Of a stretch of DNA of 64,000 bases, positions 1-11,730 are shown piece by piece (within the stretch, counting starts at the first letter, position 1; each line of letters begins with the position of its first letter). Where the stretch lies: positions 63,815,086 to 63,879,085 of the forward strand of contig CM077668.1 in assembly GCA_039707655.1 (NCBI GenBank), written 5' to 3'. The notes under the pieces were generated by a model. That model saw nothing but the letters and a program-made list of their open reading frames with translations, was not told where the DNA came from and did no database searches. Both the position numbers and the translations under genes were made by a program. This DNA comes from Elymus sibiricus. Lineage: Eukaryota; Streptophyta; Magnoliopsida; Poales; Poaceae.

Positions 1-1036
1 AGTTTCACCGGAACTCATCCGGTGACCTCTCTGCGGAACTTTTCCGCTGTCCGAAACTTTTCCGGCGTCCGAAACTTTTTCGGTGATTTTCTCTCAGACT
101 CCCTGTCTAGTATTCAGCAGATAGATGACCCTTAAGCGTGTGACCCTATAGGTTCGGTGAAGCATAGACATGACCCGGAACCCCTTCCGATCAATGATCA
201 ACATCGGAGCCGTGGACACCCATATTGATCCCTATACCCACACGAATGAATATTCGAGTGAACCTCCAGTTGCCGTGTGCTATTCCTGTTGCTTCGCGAT
301 ATGTTACAAATACCCGAGGTGAGACATGTAGGCATCCCCATGGATCAACAACTTGTCCACTATGCCAGTTACCTCGTTACCGGTATTGTTCTCTTTTCTC
401 GTTCCCGTGTTCCGGCATCCCTGTGATCAAATCACCCTGTGTCTGGCCAGACGATGATGGATACCGTAACACCGAGAGGGCCCAGAGATATCTCTCCATC
501 GTCGGAGGAGCAAATCCCAATCTTGAGCTATTAAGTTACTTGACACACTTTTCCATGAACTCGTAAGCCGCCGTAATAGCCACCCATTTACGGATGACGT
601 TTAACAAACCCCAAAGTTCATGAAGCAAGCATGAAGAAACTCGATACTCTCATGGTCTAAGGAATCATGCAAACGTTAACCATCTCTGTGTTATAAACCA
701 TTAACTTATGACGAATGAATCTCATAGCATAACATCAATTCGGGTCGATTCAACACAAATGTTCTTCTAACATCGTGCCCTCAAAATTGCCGGCATAGCC
801 ATGCCCATGATCAGGAAAACAGGATCATCATTCAATACTTGAGCCAGTCTTAGAGGCCAGACTAGGAATACATTTTACCGTTTATTATTCCACACGTGCA
901 TATGAGTCTTCCTCCGAGCCTCGTGGTTATTGTAGACTCGAGAACCATAGCAGTTATAGCATGGAACATAAACCTAATTATGAACAGGGAGAAAATCAAT
1001 AACATTTATTATTGCCTCTAGGGCCTATCTCCTACA
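1..1036 (-). repeat. Copia A 3' LTR, partial (window edge)
   Basis: The sequence matches the last ~1 kb of the LTR at 19557-21694 and of the one at 57445-59638, ending in the same GCCTCTAGGG...CTCCTACA terminus. Only the part nearest the internal region is inside the window. Confidence 0.88.
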
Positions 1037-3968
1037 CTTATATGTCGCTTTCAAAGCGGCAACATACTTAGCCATTTGTTATAGAATTCGCCACAGTAAC
1101 CTGTTTGGAACGATTTCCAAACACCGTGCCACCATTTCGTGTATTACACAAAACCCTTAACTTAAATCGTAAATCGCATGAAGCATTGATGAAGACTGTA
1201 TCGATGTAATTACTTACAACGAGCACTTCATAATCTCTGTTTGCGAGAAAACATGTCATTAGTGCTACTTTAGTACTCAATGACATTTTTCACTGTTGTC
1301 CCATGATCAGTACTTTGATCACTTTGGTATCTATACTCGCAACAGCTTTGGGAGTATCAGACATATCTGGTTGTTTTACATACCATGGAATACATGATTA
1401 ATCCAAACACAAGAGTGTGTGGAATCTCCATCATGTATTTTGCTCATCAGTGTTTTGGGACACCGAGTCTTGCAAAAACCCTTTCCATGTGACTTCGGCA
1501 AGAACCACTCCTTGGCGTTTTAATGCTAAAAAGTTTTAGCATCTTGTCAATATGTATTTTTGGCTTTAGCCTATTAGGCAATTCTATCTCGTAGATAAAT
1601 ATGCCTAATGTCAAGGTTATTTAGCCCAAGCACTTCATTGAAAAACTATTTTCAATGAAGTCCTAATTCGTGTCAAGAAATTTATATTATTTCCAATCAA
1701 CAATGTGTCAAGCACACAAAGTTTTTAGAAATATTATTATGCTCCCACTTACTTTCTTGAAACCACAAGCATCTTCGTTATCCATTGATCAAATCAAACT
1801 CCTTTGACTATTTCATCAAAAACGAAGATTCCAACTCCATTTTGCTCTCTTCTATCCATTGCTGGAATTCTGAAGTTTGCATACTTACTAGCATCCCCTG
1901 GATTGACAAAATACTTCGGACTATACCACATACAAGTCCTAGGTTGCATTTCCATCATATGGAAATCCTTTTGGCATCCATGTATCATATCTCAAGATTG
2001 AAATATGTATTAATTGCTAGTTTAACCCGATCTGACTTTAAGCATCGCTACGGTGAGAGAACCTCATCGTAGTCAACTCCTTGAACTTGTTATTGCAACA
2101 AGTCGAGCTTTATGGATAAAACATTTTATCCAAATCAGTTTATAGTTCCATTAATGTTCGTTAGACTCTAAGTCTTCCGAGGGGTTTATCAAGATATAAT
2201 CTTGAATCATTTATGGAAACTATCTCGGATTATATTGGTATTTAGCCAATTCCGGAGTCAGGGCCCATCAACGCTTCCTTGTGTATCGTAGGTATACTGT
2301 TGTCTAACAACAATATCTCGCTTGCGCACCTGAGAGGTTTGCACGAGTTTTGCCTACGTGGTTCAGCTGCAAGTTTGACCGAAGTCCATACATTTTATTG
2401 TGGAGACTTCCGTATCAGTCGCAGTAGGAAACTCTAGAATTACTTCCAAGGTTCCTTTCCTTTGATCTGATGACGAAGATATTGTTATCTCGTCGTGTTG
2501 CACTATTCTCCCACTCACCTTTTTGCAAGAAACATTTTCTTTCAAAATCATACCGTTCTTTGTGGCAAACCCTTTTGCCTCGGTATAGTGGTGGAGGAAT
2601 TCCCAATTACTTGGGATAACCTACAAAGTAGTACTTGTCTAATTTGGAATAGCTTTGTAAATATTTTACACAAGCCCCATATTCCAAATGTTTAAGATTA
2701 GACAAAGCATGGTTGGGCGTGCCATACCATGGCGTCATTTCAACAGACCTGATGGTGCTCTTTTCAGTGTAAAAGCCATAGTCTCTAAAGCATTACTTTA
2801 AAAGGGATAATGGCAAATTGATTTATGTCATCTTTGATCTTACCATGTCATAAATGGTTTGAATACATCTTCACAGACATTCCACTCACAGTGGTGTTCC
2901 AGGAGGTGCAAGTTATGAAACTCTTTTCACAACTCATCAGACATTCGCTAAACTTGTAACTCAAATATTTCTTTCTGCAATCCAATTGCAGAAACATAAT
3001 TTTCTTGTTACAATAATTGCTACTTCATTTTTGAAAACCTTATGAATGATTTCAAAAGATCTAGACTTACGTCTCATCAAGTAAATATCCATATATCTTG
3101 AGTCATTTTGAAGATAGACAAATCCACTGCTAGCAATAACCTTTATCGGACTACATACATCAAAATGTATGATCACCAAAAAGTTCGTTGCTTGTTCCTT
3201 ATGGCCTGTGAACGGTGTTTCAGTCACTTTACTTTTCCGGAGGAGAGTTGCAAGTGTCAGATGATTCATAATCAAATGACTTCAAAATCCATCATTATGG
3301 AATTTCTCCATGCGGGTTTCTCCAATGTGACCAAATGCAGTGCCACACATGTGTGGTATTCCCTTAGTCTTGCGACATTTAGCGTCAGTGTTATGGATGT
3401 ATCATATTACCATCAATATTCATAACATACATCCCATCCATGATGGAAGCATGGCCCTTATGTTATTCATGATTTCGAACAACAATTGTTCTTTCATGAA
3501 CAACACTCTTGCAACAAACATTATGCAAATGGGCTACAGTATATAAAACTCTAAAATGATTTATGAAAGTAAATACAGAGGTAATGTATTATTATCAATA
3601 TTCATAACATACATCTCATTCATAATGAAAATATGGCCCTTATGTTATTCATAACACCGAACATCAAAAGTTCTCTTATTAATAACCTTCTTGCAAGATT
3701 CCTTATGCAATGGGTTAGAGTGTGTAAAACTCCAAATGAATTATGAAAATAAATACATGGGTAATACACCGATGGAATGTATAGTAACTTTTACTATGTT
3801 CCCAGCGCGTATCTGAACCTCACTCCGGCCAGTCTTTTAGGCCGTAGTAGTTCTTGCATCGAATTGCAACGGAAAACAAACGAGCGGTTATCTCTGTGAT
3901 TAACTCACAATACCCAAGAATCAGTGATTAACATGTTTAATCATAATTCCCAAGAACTATTTCCTTGA
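1037..3968 (-). pseudogene. Copia A degenerate pol (RNase H, RT and integrase remnants)
   Basis: Minus-strand translation gives scattered pieces of a Copia polyprotein. An integrase core piece lies at 3275-2961 (TETPFTGHKE, then FDVCSP, then SRYMDIYLMRRKS), matching in order the intact-looking Copia C segment at 53740-53930. An RNase H end piece lies at 1286-1068. The pieces are separated by many stops and frame changes. Relative to Copia B, about 230 bp next to the LTR, including the polypurine tract, is missing here: the LTR end at 1036 is followed directly by sequence found at about 59870 in Copia B. Confidence 0.78.
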
Positions 3969-3973
3969 CCAGC

Positions 3974-4943
3974 TGTCGTGGTGAAATCACGACAGATGCC
4001 ATGAGATGGCTAAAAGTGGGGGGCTGCGTGAGGACGCCGGTGGGTTCCGGAAGCGAGGTTGGCACGTGCGTGCGGGAGACACAAGGCGTACCCAGGTTCG
4101 GGGCCCTCTAGAGAGGTAACACCCCTAGTCTTGCCGAGTGGGTTGATAGGCACAAGGGCCGCAACGGTTACAATGGTGCTCCTAGAGCTGTTTGAATGGA
4201 GGAGGAAGAAGGAGCTAGCCCTTCGGCCTCTCCTGTGTGTGGGTGTGTGCGTGTCGCTACTAGGTGCTGACTGAGGAAGAGGAAAACCGACCCTCTGCAT
4301 GGAGGCCTCCTGGGGGGTCTTATAGCTCGACCCCCCAGGGGTACAAGGGGAAACCGCACGCGCCGGGACCCGGACGTCGGCGTCTGGTGCCGGCTGTGGG
4401 CCCGCCGGCTGCTGGGCCCCGCCTGCTGCGGGACCCGCCGGCAGCTCGGCACTATGGCCTGTCGCTTCGAGCGTCACGGATTGGATGGTGCGTGCGCGCT
4501 TCTGCCGAGTCGTGCAGGAGTGGTCGGCGCGTGCGCGCTTTTGCCGAGGCGCGCAGGAGTAGATGGCGTGTGCGAGCTCTGCAGAGGCGTGCCGGAGTAG
4601 GCGGCATCGCGGGGGGCTGCACCGGTGCGTCGGTGCTGACACCGGCCATCGCGGTCAACAGGGTTGGCAGCTTTGCCGGCGCGCCCTCCCGAGACGGATG
4701 GCACTGTAGCCATGTTCCCCCCTCGTGGGGGGCTGTCTTGTCGTCGGACGCGATGGGACGGCCGCCGCCCTATCGCCTGCCGGCTAGCGAGCAGCCAGAC
4801 CCGGCCCGGGGCCGGGCCTAGCCGGCTAGCGCTGAGAAGCCGGTTGATCGGCCAGCCGGCGGGGAGGGGCACGGGCCGCCCTGAAGTTTTTTGAAAAAGG
4901 GGTTCCGGGTTCGCTTGCGTACCCGGGGGTCATCCCCCCGACA
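3974..4943 (-). repeat. Tat Gypsy 3' LTR
   Basis: 970 bp, bounded by TG and CA, nearly the same as 16593-17532. The main size difference is a segment of about 34 bp around 4651-4685 that is absent from the other LTR. The outer edge is a hairpin: the 7-bp arms TGTCGTG and CACGACA are separated by 7 nt (3974-3994). Open frames of 70-200 codons on both strands here are a by-product of high GC. Confidence 0.9.
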
Positions 4944-4958
4944 GTAGTCCCCGAAGCT
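4944..4958 (-). promoter_or_regulatory. Tat Gypsy polypurine tract
   Basis: Read on the minus strand this is AGCTTCGGGGACTAC directly before the LTR start TGTCGGGGGG. A purine-rich run immediately inside the 3' LTR is the plus-strand primer for reverse transcription. Its position fixes the element's orientation. Confidence 0.75.
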
Positions 4959-5638
4959 GTGAAGGCTCGCCGGCTCCAAACGGGAGAGGCTTTGCAGCTT
5001 ATCCCCCCCGAAGGAGTGCAGTAACGTGACGAGGTAGCGCCGGCTTGAGGCCGCCGTGGCCGGGTTCCGGGAGCCGGACCGAGGTACTTGGTTTCGCCGG
5101 AGTCTGAGCGGCTCGGCCGGCTGGTCCCGCCTGTATGGGGGAGCGCGCCAGTCGCCAGACGAAATCTTGCCGCGTGCAGCCCAGCGGCCGAAGAGGCCTG
5201 CCAGGCCACGCGCGCGACGAGACGTCGCGGTGGGCTGGGTCCCGCTGGACCGCGATCTCAGCCCGCGCGTGGGATTTACTGCGGCCGCACGCGCCTGTTG
5301 GGGTTCCCGGGGCAGTTAAGGCGCGTCTTAACGTGCCCGTGTATTGCGGGGGAGTGGGGATCGTGGGCGCAATCGATCCCACTCCCCCACGCTCGTGCGC
5401 GGTCTTTAAATGGGAGGGGAGGGGGAGAGGCCGAGGCATTCGCTCCTCTGCCCCCGCCCGTTGCTTCGCCTCTGCCTCCCCTCTTTCTTCTCGCGCACAC
5501 CGCCGCCGCACGCCGTCGCCCGCGCATCGTCGCCCGCCAGGCTCGCCACCGCACTGCGCTGCGACTCGCGCGGTCGTTGCTTCCTCGCTCCATCGCTGCT
5601 TTCTTTCTGCCTCGTCCGTGCTTCTCCCGCTCTCACCA

Positions 5639-8600
5639 ATGGCGCCGCCGAAGGGCTCGTGGGAGTGGTCAGTGGTCACCGGTGACGATATCGAGTATCT
5701 TCGGCGCACGAGGCGGCTGCCGCCGGCGACGGAGGTGGAGGCGCGCACGCCCGGCGAAGAGACGGCGTTGGAACCGCGGAGTGGTGAGGTGGTGGTGTTC
5801 TACACCCACTTCCTCCGCGGGCTCGGGCTCCCGGCGAGCGTCTTCTTCAGGCGCTTCCTCACCTTCTTCGGCCTCCAGCCGCACCATCTGGGGCCGAACG
5901 CCATCTTGCAGCTTGCCGGCTTCGCGACGTTGTGCGAGGGCTATGTCGGGATCCTCCCATACGTGGAGCTATGGTGCCGGATGTTTTACCTCAAGCAGCA
6001 AGGAGCGGCAGCCGGCATCATGTCCGAGTGCGGGGCAGCCGTGGCGGTCACCCGGACGGCGGGCCCTTTCCCGAAGCTGCCGCTTGAGGAATCTGCCAAG
6101 AAATGGCATAAGTCGTTCTTCTATGTGAAGAACGCGGACCCGGCCAACGACCGCATCAACCTCCCTCCCTTCGCGGATGTGCCCCCGGCTGAGAAGCTGA
6201 AATGGGGGCACAACCCGAAGAACCCGTCCGCGGAGATCTTGGGGATCTGCCGCCGGATCAAGGAGATGACGGACCGCGAGGGGCTCACCGCTGTGGACCT
6301 CATCGCCGCCTTCATCGGTCGCCGGGTGCTGCCGCTGCAGAGGCGGCCGCACCGGATCTGCGACATGAGCGGCCAGCGCGACCCCTGCCGGCTGTCGACG
6401 AACGAGCTGACGGCAGAGGAGATCGCCGTGCACGTCAATGACGTCTCTGCTGCCGGGCTGAAGGTGAAGGAGTGGCAGTTCGGCAAGGAGCCATACAGCC
6501 GGGACGACCTGGCGCCAGCGGTGAGTGTCTGGTCTCTGTTCTTTGCCACGTCCGCCCTTCTTATGTGCCCTCACGCCCTGGGCCGGCTGCAGCGCTTCCC
6601 GAGCCAGCTAGTGAATGACGGCCCGAGTCCCATGGTTCTGCATCCGGACCGGGTTGAGTCGGACCCGGAGGACGAGGAGGCCCGCAACGCAGGAGCCGAA
6701 GGCGGCGAGGAGCATCCGGCGGACGCGGAAGCCGGCGGCTCCGCTCAAACCGGTAAGTCTCTGATCCCGGATGTTTTGCGCGAGTGGCCGGATGACGACG
6801 AAGATGACGAGGACGGGACGGGCGATGCAGCTCCTCAGGGCGCGGAAGCGGGTGACGGGGCCGCCCCCAGGGGGCGACAGAAGAGGGCATCCGGGGAGCC
6901 GGCTGGCTCGAGCTGGCCGTTCGGGAAGCAGCCGGTCGAAGCGCGGCCGGCTGCGAAGCGCCCGGCTGCGGCACAGACGGGCACCCTGAAGAGGTCCGCC
7001 AAGAAGGCGCGCCGGATGTCTCCGCCGGCTGGCCCGACGCGAGCGGTTCCCGTGGCCATAGGGTAAGTTTCTTTTTTGCAGTTGGAGTTGCCGCTTTATT
7101 TGCCGCTGTTGCCGTTGTTCTTTCTTTTCTTTCCTTCTACTTCATCTCTCTCGCGCGACGTCCAGGAGCGCGCTCGAGCTGGCGGAGGCTACCACTGTAG
7201 CGGCGGCAGCGGAGGAGGCCGACCGGTGACGGGGTCGAAGCGGCACGGGGGAGAGCGAGGCGGGGGAGACCCCTGAAGAGGTGCTCGCGGCCCGCCAAGC
7301 TGGCTCCGCCTTGGAGGCCGCCCAGCGGGATGCCTGGAGGGCCCAAGCCGAGGCCGAGAAGGAGATGGCTGAGGCGTCGGCCAAGGCGTGGAGCGTCGCC
7401 GCGGCCGAAGTCGTGGCGAGGGGGCCGCCGGCCTCAGAGGGGGCCGCGTGGCCGGAGTGGACGGCGTCGTCGCCGCCGCCGTCGCCAGTCGCGGAGCATC
7501 GCTCCAAGACGGTGCATGACCCGGCCCGTAGGGAGGAGGCGGATGCCCGTGCGGCCGCTGAGGAAGCCGCCGGTCGTGGCGAATCCGGCGGCCGCGAGCC
7601 GGAGGCCGACCCGACGGCCGACCAGGAGGTGCCGCCGGCTGTAGACCCGGTCGACGGAGGCGGAGGTGGAGGGGACCACGAGCCGGAGGCCGCGCCGGGC
7701 GGAGGAGGAGCGCCGCCGCCAAGGACGGAGACCGCGCCGGAGAGCTCGCGCGCCCTGGTGACAACGGAGCCGCGGGCCGTGGGGCTTAGCCTCGAATCGA
7801 GGCCGGCCGGCAGCGGAACCAGCGCCGGGTCCGCCGTTCAGCCGCAGCGGACCTGGGCGGCGAGCTCCAGCGAGGCGACGAGCGGCGGCCCCCGGAGCGA
7901 GCTGGACGCGGCGGTGGACTCTCTGCGGCTGCAGATTGCCAACCACCACAGCTACTGGCAGAGCTTCGCCCAGGCGGAGAGCGGCCGGCTGCGCCAGTTG
8001 GAGCAGACCTTCGCGGTGAGTTCTTTTGCTTTTCGTGCCTTCTTGCTTTTTGTTTTATTTTTGCTCTTCTTGACCGGCTTGATCGCTTTCCAGTGGGGGC
8101 GCGTCAGCGCACCCACTGGGTGTAGCCCCCGAGGCCTGGGCCGGCTGCGCAGCAGGCGGGTTGGGCCTTCTCAAGCGTCTTTGTGCTGATTCTCTTCTTT
8201 GCAGTCCATCTACGACCAGCGGGTGGCGGCATACAACCGCCTCCTAGGCCGGTACCGCGTTGCCAGGGATCAGCTGGCGGCCAAGGAGGAGGAGCTTCGC
8301 CAGGCCAGAGGTATTTTTTCGAACTTCTCTCTTGCGTTCTTCCAGTGGGGGCGCGCCAGCGCTCCCACTGGGTGTAGCCCCTGAGATCCGGGCCGGTTTG
8401 TGCAGCAGCCGGGCCGGATCTTCTTGGCTTCTTGTTTTTTCTTTCTCGCCCGGTTTCTAACCGGAATCCGGGTCCGGATGCGCAGCCGCTGCAGTTGCCC
8501 TGGCGAAGATGGAGGCGCTCCGGCTCCAGCTGGCGGAAGCCGGCCAACTCCGTGACCAGGCGGCCGCGGAGCGCGGCCGGCTGCAGGAGGAGGCGCCTCG

Positions 8601-9562
8601 GGCAGTCCGGGATAGGGACGAGGCCGCCGCCGCCCATAAGGCCGAGCTGGACCGGCTTGCCGAGGAGCGCCGTCAAGCGGCGGCGCGGCAGCAGGAGGCG
8701 GCGAAGAAGGCCGCCGAGGAGGTCAGCCAGCTCAAGGCGGACCGCGACCGCAGCGCCCACGCGCTGGCGGCGAGGGAGCGGGAGGCGCTGCAAGATGCGC
8801 TCTACATCGACGAGCTCCTCACACGTAAGTGTTTTTAGTTGCCTCTTTTGCTTCTTTCTGTTTTCCGCCCTTTGGCGTCTTGGTCAATCTTCTTCCCCTT
8901 CTCTTCCAGGGTTCTTCCCCGAGACCCAGGGGTCGGCCGAGGCGGCGGTGAACGCCCACCGGCAGGAGCAGATGGCGGCGGGGGCCGCCGTCGAGGAGTA
9001 TGCCGCCTGGTCGGTGGCGGAGATCACCGTGGCCGCCAAGGCTCGCCTGGAGGCGGTGGAGCGCCAGATGAACCGGCTATTCGAAGCCGGTTTGTCGATG
9101 GTGGCCGCGCTGTGGCCGGGTGCGGTGGCGCCGAGCAGCGTCAGCCGGCTGGCGCGCTGGCTGGAGGCCAGCGCGGCGCGACTCAACACGTGGAGGGCCT
9201 CTGCAGCTCGAGCCGGCGCAAACATGGCGCTCGGGGTCGTGCTGTCTTGGTATCCCACCATCCGCCTGGACCAACTGCGTGCTCGGAGGGCTGGGGCGGA
9301 GGCGGACTTGGCGGAGCGGGAGACGGCGATCGCCGTGTGGGCTAGCGACATCGCGTCGTTCGCCCCGTACGGGGACTTCGTGCCAGAGCGGGCGCCAGAC
9401 GGTGCGCAGCTTCCCGCCGACGACTTCGGCCTGGAGCTCGAGGACCCGGAAGGCAGCTCGGCTAAGACGATCGCCAGCACGGACGATGACGCTGGCGAGC
9501 TGGACGACACCGCCACCACGGAGAACCCGGCGCCGAGCGACGCCGACGAAGCCGCAGCCTAG
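5639..9562 (+). pseudogene. Spliced antisense gene of the Tat Gypsy element
   Basis: A multi-exon gene opposite to gag-pol. Proposed exons are 5639-6520, 6593-7062, 7166-8015, 8205-8310, 8495-8824 and 8910-9562, all with GT...AG introns. The 6521-6592 intron is 72 nt and in frame, so it may be retained. All later joins keep one reading frame (phases 2, 0, 1, 1), ending at TAG 9560-9562. The start ATG lies in ACCAATGG. Exon 1 resembles the plant 'putative gypsy-type transposon' (transposase_28) domain, with SVFFRRFLTFFGLQ and PHHLGPNAI. Exons 3-6 are Ala/Glu/Arg-rich and coiled-coil-like (KMEALRLQLAEAG, KAELDRLAEERRQ). One in-frame TGA at 7227-7229, probably from CGA, breaks exon 3. Its function in the family is not established. 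Confidence 0.75.
8091..8440 (+). repeat. Duplicated hairpin-bearing intron sequence
   Basis: Two successive introns of the antisense gene carry the same block of about 90 bp, at about 8091 and 8342: a hairpin made of CCAGTGGG and CCCACTGG around GCGCGYCAGCGC, followed by TGTAGCCCC and a GGGCCGG stretch. A shortened relative (CACCCAGTGGGGGGTG) is at about 9619, and GTAGCCCCCGAG recurs at about 10240. Confidence 0.75.
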
Positions 9563-10315
9563 GGCTTTTATTTCTTTTCCTTTCTTTTGAACTTCAAACT
9601 TTTGTTAGCCGGCAGGTCCACCCAGTGGGGGGTGTAAGTTTAATGTAAAGAACTACCGACCGCGGGCCTGGCTGTATATATGAAAATATGTTTCTCTTGT
9701 GTGCTTGCGCCTGCCGTGTGGCAGTTTCGCTTTTGTTCTTTTCCCTTAGCCGTTTTCCTGTCTGCTTCCGCCTTCGTCCTTCTCCCCGCCAGCCGGACAG
9801 CCGGGAGCCGGTCTGTAGCTGGGACGGGGAGCCGGAGTCAGAAGAGAGCGCCTAGTACTTGGGCCTTAGGATTTGAGCGCAAGCGAAACACTCACTGGGC
9901 CGGCTGGCTACAGCCGGCGACGCCGGCTGGAGCGCAGCCGGTCTGGGAGGTAGAGCGTGAAGTGAGAGGAGCCGGGTTAGCCGAGCCGGTTGTTCGTTCT
10001 TGGCCTTTTTTTCGCGTGCGGATGCTTGCAGCCTTTGGCTCTTGCCAGCCTTGAACAGCCAGGAGCCGGTCTGTGGCTTATGGCAGAGAGGGCTTCGGCG
10101 GCGCGCACGCTACTGACCGGGTTGAGGAGAACGCGGCGTGGGCTAGCCGGCGAGCCCCCGAGCCCCCGAGCCGGCCGTGCCGACCCGGTGGGGGGGCGAA
10201 TGCGGTAAAGTGCGCAAAAACTCGGTAGAGATGAAAAGGTAGCCCCCGAGTGTCGTTCGGGGGACCTGCTACTTTCATTAATTTCAAAAGGGGTATTGAT
10301 ACATACATACATGGT
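9563..10315. other. Spacer between the convergent antisense gene and pol
   Basis: No coding region is supported. The stretch is GC-rich with repeated AGCCGG/CCGGCT words and contains GTAGCCCCCGAG. It is the shared 3' flank of two genes that run towards each other. Confidence 0.6.
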
Positions 10316-11660
10316 TCAACTGTAAAACGGACGGAGGAGCTCCGCGTTCCAGGGGCGTTCCGTCTCTTCGCCGGAGGCGTCTCTCTTGCGCTTGTTTCGC
10401 TTTTGCGCGTCGATGAGGTAGTACGCGTTGTTGCGCAAGGCCTTGCTGATGATGACGGGGCCCTCCCATGGGGAGGACAGCTTGTGCTGGCCGGCTGTTC
10501 GCTGGATCAGCCGGAGCTCGAGGTCGCCCTCGCGGAAAGCGAGGGGCTTGATCTTCTTACTGTGGTAGTGGCGCAGGCTCTGTTGATAAATGGCCGATCG
10601 GGTGAGGGCCAGCAGGCGCCTCTTCGAGCAGATCGATGCTGTCTTCGCGTGCTGCCGCGGCCTCCACTTCCGTGTACAAGGTGACCCGAGGTGAGTCAAA
10701 CTCGAGATCCGTGGGGATGATCGCCTCGGCCGCGTAGACGAGGAAGAATGGATTGAAGCCGGTTGAGTGGTTGGGGGTGGTCCGGATACTCCATAGGACG
10801 GCCGGCAGCTCGTCGATCCAGCTGCCGGGTGAACGCACGAGCGGCTCGACGAGTCGCGGCTTGATGCCGGACAAGATGAGGCCGTTTGCCCGCTCCGCCT
10901 GGCCGTTGGACTGAGGGTGCGCGACGGAGGCCAGGTCAAGCCGGATGCCGGAGATGGAGCAGTAGCGCGCTAGCGCGCCTTTGGCGAAGTTGGTGCCGTT
11001 GTCGGTGATGATGCTGTTGGGGACGCCGTAGCGGACAACGATGTCGGTGATGAACTTGTCGGCCGTGGGGCCGTCGAGTTTCTTGATTGATCTCGCCTCG
11101 ATCCACTTGGTGAATTTGTCGACGGCCACCAGCAGGTGTGTCATGCCGCCCCGAGCGGTTTTGAAGGGTCCCACCATGTCGAGGCCCCAGACGGCAAAGG
11201 GCCACGCAATGGGGATGGTTTGGAGCGCCGAAGCCGGCTGGTGGCTCTGGGCCTTGAAGCGCTGGCAGCCCTTGCACTTGAGAACCAGCTCCTCGGCGTC
11301 CTTCAGCGCAGTCGGCCAGTAGAAGCTGTGGCGGAATGCTTTGGCCACCAGGGACCAGGAGGCGGCGTGGTGCCCGCACTCGCCCTGGTGGATATCGAAC
11401 AAGATCTCGAGGCCCCTGGCCGTCTCGACGCATCGCTGGAAAACGCCGGTCGTGCTGCGCTTGACGAGCTCGCGGTTGATGATGCTGTAGGCGGAAGCCC
11501 GGCGCTGCACCTGCCGGGCCTCGACCTCGTCCGCCGGGAGCTCGCCGTTTGCCAGGAACGCGAGGATTGGTTGGGCCCAGACGGCGCCTCCAGCACCGTG
11601 AGGACGGCCACTTGCGGGTTCGGCCGGGTCAGGAGGCGGCAAGCTGGAGCCAGCAGCCCC
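10316..11660 (-). pseudogene. Tat Gypsy integrase (3' part of pol), frameshifted
   Basis: Integrase inserts the element's DNA copy into the chromosome. The minus strand shows the zinc-binding HHCC region (GHHAASW, FYWP, CKGCQRF). The catalytic D,D,E core follows: GLDMVGPF, then ITDNGTNF, then NGQAERANG. Downstream come LWSIRTTPN and a C-terminal part with SPWEGPV ending in RPFYS and TGA at 10316-10318. A frame change near 10610 separates the core from the C-terminal part. Intact catalytic motifs plus one shift suggest a fairly recent loss. Confidence 0.88.
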
Positions 11661-11730
11661 CGACCCGGAGCCGGCAGCCCCCGAGCTGGAGCCAGCAGCC
11701 CCCGAGCTGGAGCCGGCAGCCCCCGGGGCC
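11630..11730 (-). repeat. 21-bp coding tandem repeat in the RNase H-integrase linker
   Basis: About four copies of a 21-bp unit (CTGGAGCCAGCAGCCCCCGAG and variants) encode a Gly-Ala-Ala-Gly-Ser-Ser/Gly-Ser repeat between the RNase H and integrase domains. The period is a multiple of three, so the frame is kept. Confidence 0.8.

Noticed and set aside
4264..4872. Overlapping open frames of 130-185 codons on both strands
   Set aside because: They lie in the GC-rich Tat LTR, overlap in several frames, have no domain, and recur in the other LTR with changes that are not codon-aware.
7142..7949. Long minus-strand frames opposite the antisense gene
   Set aside because: They overlap each other, lack domains, and mirror the Ala/Glu/Arg-rich exons on the plus strand.
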